Shown in pieces: positions 5,281 through 6,645 of a stretch of DNA of 6,645 nt; the stretch's first letter is position 1, and each line of letters begins with the position of its first letter. Made by a program: the position numbers and the translations under genes. The stretch spans positions 1 through 6,645 of the forward strand of contig CAVJHW010000137.1 in the NCBI GenBank assembly GCA_963649395.1. Direction: 5' to 3'. The DNA is from Scatomonas sp963649395. GTDB lineage: Bacteria > Bacillota > Clostridia > Lachnospirales > Lachnospiraceae. The notes beneath the pieces were generated by a model that did no database searches, had not been told where the DNA came from, and worked only from the letters and a program-made list of their open reading frames with translations.

Positions 5281-5311
5281 CAGATATCACCTGCCCTTTC
5301 CTCGGTTATAG

Positions 5312-5614
5312 CTATTTGCCGGCTTTTCTTAGTTGCTCTTTTAGGAAAGCATTCTCTTCAAGAAGTCGTCTGATTTCCGCACGCATATCCTTCATGGTTT
5401 TAGGCATCTGGTATCCATCTTCCTGCCCCTGATAAGAAGGACTGAGTTTTTTGCACCGCCCATCCGTAGGGACGATCTTTCCGGTTTCTTTGTCTACACG
5501 ACCGATGAGAGTACGTTTGGAACGGGAACGCTTCAATTCCTTATCCCAAAATGATTGATTTTCATACGCATAGGTAATGCCGCTTCGTTTGTCTGTCTGG
5601 TATATAATTCCCAA
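5312..5614 (-). CDS. IS66-linked accessory protein with an IS1634-like N-terminus
   Basis: A 100-residue basic protein, the first gene of the element, 31 bases upstream of tnpC and likely cotranscribed with it. Residues 1-52 (MGIIYQTDKRSGITYAYENQ, then SFWDKELKRSRSKRTLIGRV, then DKETGKIVPTDGR) resemble the N-terminal segment of IS1634/IS4-type transposases, a beta-rich patch that probably touches DNA. The C-terminal third (MKDMRAEIRRLLEENAFLKE) is a leucine zipper like the one at the start of TnpC, so the two proteins could pair. It is not TnpA or TnpB of classic IS66. The TTG start is preferred: GAGG lies seven bases upstream and a perfect promoter 25-30 bases before that, and no ATG is near. 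The reading frame is intact although tnpC is broken. Its role in transposition or its regulation is inferred from position only. Confidence 0.75.
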   Translation of the reverse strand: MGIIYQTDKRSGITYAYENQSFWDKELKRSRSKRTLIGRVDKETGKIVPTDGRCKKLSPSYQGQEDGYQMPKTMKDMRAEIRRLLEENAFLKEQLRKAGK

Positions 5615-5641
5615 GAAATCGCCTCAAATCTTTATGCGTTA

Positions 5642-5670
5642 ATTATAACACATAAAGATAAGATTGTCAA
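5642..5670 (-). promoter_or_regulatory. perfect consensus promoter of the IS66 operon
   Basis: On the minus strand TTGACA and TATAAT, both exact, are separated by exactly 17 bases. The -10 lies about 28 bases before the TTG start of the accessory gene. Such a strong site is unusual for an IS, whose transposase is normally kept low. Confidence 0.88.
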
Positions 5671-5785
5671 CACAAAAATGCCAAAATTCCTTGATTTTTC
5701 AAGAAAAATCGGCATTTTAAGAAGAAGCTTTTACTGGTTAGATATCAGGATAATTAGGAACTTATCCGATCATAGGAGCCGAAAC
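5671..5785. other. IS66 right-end noncoding region with an imperfect hairpin
   Basis: Between the promoter and the right inverted end no gene is supported. The segment holds nested inverted repeats: AAAATGCC (5675-5682) with GGCATTTT (5711-5718), enclosing GATTTTT-CAAG-AAAAATC (5693-5710). The outer arm begins five bases from the -35 box. A second small pair, GGATAA/TTATCC, lies at 5748-5767. They may be transposase binding sites or may block outside transcription from entering the element. Confidence 0.5.
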
Positions 5786-5802
5786 GGCCGTGAACAGTAA
5801 CA
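5786..5802 (-). repeat. IS66 right inverted end
   Basis: GGCCGTGAACAGTAACA reads TGTTACTGTTCACGGCC outward-in and pairs with the left end at 14 of 17 positions. It abuts the second CCTTCGGG duplication. Confidence 0.7.
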
Positions 5803-5810
5803 CCTTCGGG
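5803..5810. repeat. IS66 target-site duplication, right copy
   Basis: CCTTCGGG, identical to 3568-3575. In the uninterrupted locus it would have read GATATTGTCCTTCGGGGGAA, joining the ATC-hydrolase upstream region to the WYL-gene leader. Confidence 0.7.
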
Positions 5811-5852
5811 GGAAGCTTTTTCAGAGGTGGTATTTTTATGACACATGGAAAA

Positions 5853-5861
5853 TGCTATAAT
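5853..5861 (+). promoter_or_regulatory. extended -10 promoter of the WYL regulator gene
   Basis: TGCTATAAT combines the TGn extension with a perfect -10. The -35 position, 17 bases upstream, is a poor TTTTTA, which the extended -10 can offset. Transcription would start near 5868, leaving a leader of about 97 bases before the start codon. No gene is supported between the IS66 end and 5965. Confidence 0.55.
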
Positions 5862-5964
5862 ACGGTTAAGGGCAAGCACAGAGGCATTCAGGCAAATGCT
5901 ACAGTTGTTTGGAAAGCGATGCATGGAGCTTTTGTTTCGGGGAAGGAGAGAGGAAAGGGGAGAC

Positions 5965-6645
5965 ATGCCAAAAGGAACAAATCAGAAACTCAAGCTGTAT
6001 TATCTGGCGAAGATCATGCAGGAGAAAACAGATCTGGATCATTATCTTACCATGCCGGAGATTATGGAAGAGCTTGCCCGATATGGAGTCACGGCGGGGA
6101 GAAAAAGCCTTTACCAGGATCTTAAGGATCTGGAGATTTTGGGAATTGAGGTGGAAGGAGAGGCTGTGGGTGGATCCTACCATTATCATGTGATCCATCG
6201 AAAGTTTGAACTGGCGGAGTTGAAGCTGCTGGTAGATTCCATTCAATCAGCCAAGTTCATAACCGCCAGAAAGTCAGATGCTTTGATTCGCAAGTTAGAG
6301 GGTTTTGCCAGTGAATACGAAGCGAAGGAACTGCAGCGTCAGGTCTACCTGTCAGACAGAGTCAAGAGCGTGAATGAGACGATTTACTACAGTGTGGACG
6401 TGATACACGACGCAATTAACAACAACCGGAAGATCACATTTCAATACTTTAACTGGAATGTGAGGAAGGAAATGGAACTGCGGCATAACGGCGCATATTA
6501 TATCATTAGTCCCTGGGGACTCTTGTGGGACAATGAGAATTATTATCTGATCGGATATGATGCAGTCGCCGGGAAGCTAAAGCATTACAGAGTGGATAAG
6601 ATGCTGCATCTTGCAGCAGTAGACGAACCTCGTGAGGGTGGGGAT
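5965..6645 (+). CDS. WYL-domain transcriptional regulator (3' end beyond window)
   Basis: The first 227 codons of a YafY/PafC-like regulator, a cytosolic DNA-binding protein whose WYL domain is thought to sense a ligand or nucleic acid. Residues 8-64 form a winged helix-turn-helix (KLKLYYLAKIM, then TMPEIMEELARYGV, then GRKSLYQDLKDLEILG). A helical linker follows, then the WYL domain from about 140: KITFQYFNWN, ISPWGLLWDNENYYLIGYDA with the W188, Y194, L195 signature, and HYRVDKM near 207. The frame is open to the window edge; family length is about 300-330, so roughly 80-100 residues are missing. MPKGTNQK is the usual family start, with AGGAAAGGGGAG just upstream. The same frame is open for 41 more codons, but the promoter lies inside that stretch. 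It probably once stood divergent to the ATC-hydrolase gene. Confidence 0.9.
   Translation, partial: MPKGTNQKLKLYYLAKIMQEKTDLDHYLTMPEIMEELARYGVTAGRKSLYQDLKDLEILGIEVEGEAVGGSYHYHVIHRKFELAELKLLVDSIQSAKFITARKSDALIRKLEGFASEYEAKELQRQVYLSDRVKSVNETIYYSVDVIHDAINNNRKITFQYFNWNVRKEMELRHNGAYYIISPWGLLWDNENYYLIGYDAVAGKLKHYRVDKMLHLAAVDEPREGGD

Larger units (their letters stand above)
3576..5802 (-). mobile_element. IS66-family insertion sequence, about 2.23 kb, defective
   Basis: A complete element by its ends: inverted repeats GTTTACTATTCACGGCC on the left and TGTTACTGTTCACGGCC (reverse complement) on the right agree at 14 of 17 bases, and 8-bp direct repeats flank them. Inside, on the minus strand, lie a perfect promoter, a 100-residue accessory gene, and a TnpC gene broken by deletion and frameshift, closed by a hairpin. 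There is no TnpA or TnpB, as in the ISBst12-like branch of IS66 that works with TnpC only. It sits between the ATC-hydrolase promoter and the WYL-regulator leader. The broken TnpC means it cannot move without help, although its ends remain usable by an intact relative. Confidence 0.75.

Noticed and set aside
4204..5432. Several plus-strand open frames opposite the IS66 genes
   Set aside because: They are antisense to a clearly conserved transposase and accessory gene, have no convincing ribosome binding sites and resemble no protein.
5790..6246. Open frames overlapping the WYL gene, including an ATG at 5838 with AGAGGTGG upstream
   Set aside because: The product (MTHGKCYNTVKG and onward) is low in structure and runs out of frame into the WYL coding region, which has strong family motifs. 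The ribosome-site match is probably chance or a decayed leader.

Overview
The window looks like accessory DNA from a low-to-mid GC Gram-positive gut anaerobe, most likely class Clostridia, family Lachnospiraceae. The basis is codon use, strong AGGAGG-type ribosome binding sites, sigma-A-like promoters, and the families present: IS66 and IS110 transposases, an L-ATC-hydrolase-like protein, and a WYL regulator starting MPKGTNQKLK. It is draft sequence, with 31 Ns inside a repeated insertion-sequence gene, so the joins on either side of that gap need caution. The species cannot be named from the sequence alone.

Positions 1-2105 are a mosaic of phage and IS110 debris. An IS110-type right end (1-97) abuts the 3' end of a phage major tail protein gene, which overlaps an intact tail assembly chaperone gene by one base. 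Then comes a small AT-rich module closed at both ends by hairpin terminators. It holds an overlooked 30-residue membrane peptide on the minus strand with a near-perfect ribosome binding site, and a coiled-coil reading frame on the plus strand. The C-terminal catalytic part of a tyrosine integrase follows on the minus strand. It is cut off by the C-terminal part of an IS110 transposase, whose right end carries a tandem 19-bp repeat with TTGACA.

Positions 2106-3567 hold two complete host-type genes in convergent orientation that overlap by 26 bp: an arylalkylamine-type GNAT acetyltransferase (+) and an L-2-amino-thiazoline-4-carboxylate (ATC) hydrolase family protein (-). The ATC-hydrolase gene has a clear promoter, a TetR-type palindrome between its -10 box and its ribosome binding site, and two 23-bp tandem repeats just upstream.

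Positions 3568-5810 are one IS66-family element with 17-bp imperfect inverted ends and an 8-bp target duplication, CCTTCGGG. It carries a 100-residue accessory protein driven by a perfect consensus promoter, and a TnpC gene broken by an internal deletion plus frameshift. The element is therefore probably dead on its own.

Positions 5811-6645 hold the leader and first 227 codons of a WYL-domain transcription regulator that runs off the window. Removing the IS66 element joins this leader to the ATC-hydrolase promoter region. The ancestral locus was probably a divergent pair, a WYL regulator and an ATC-hydrolase gene, split by the insertion. The longest stretch without a gene is 5615-5964; it holds the IS66 promoter, hairpin and right end, then the WYL leader.
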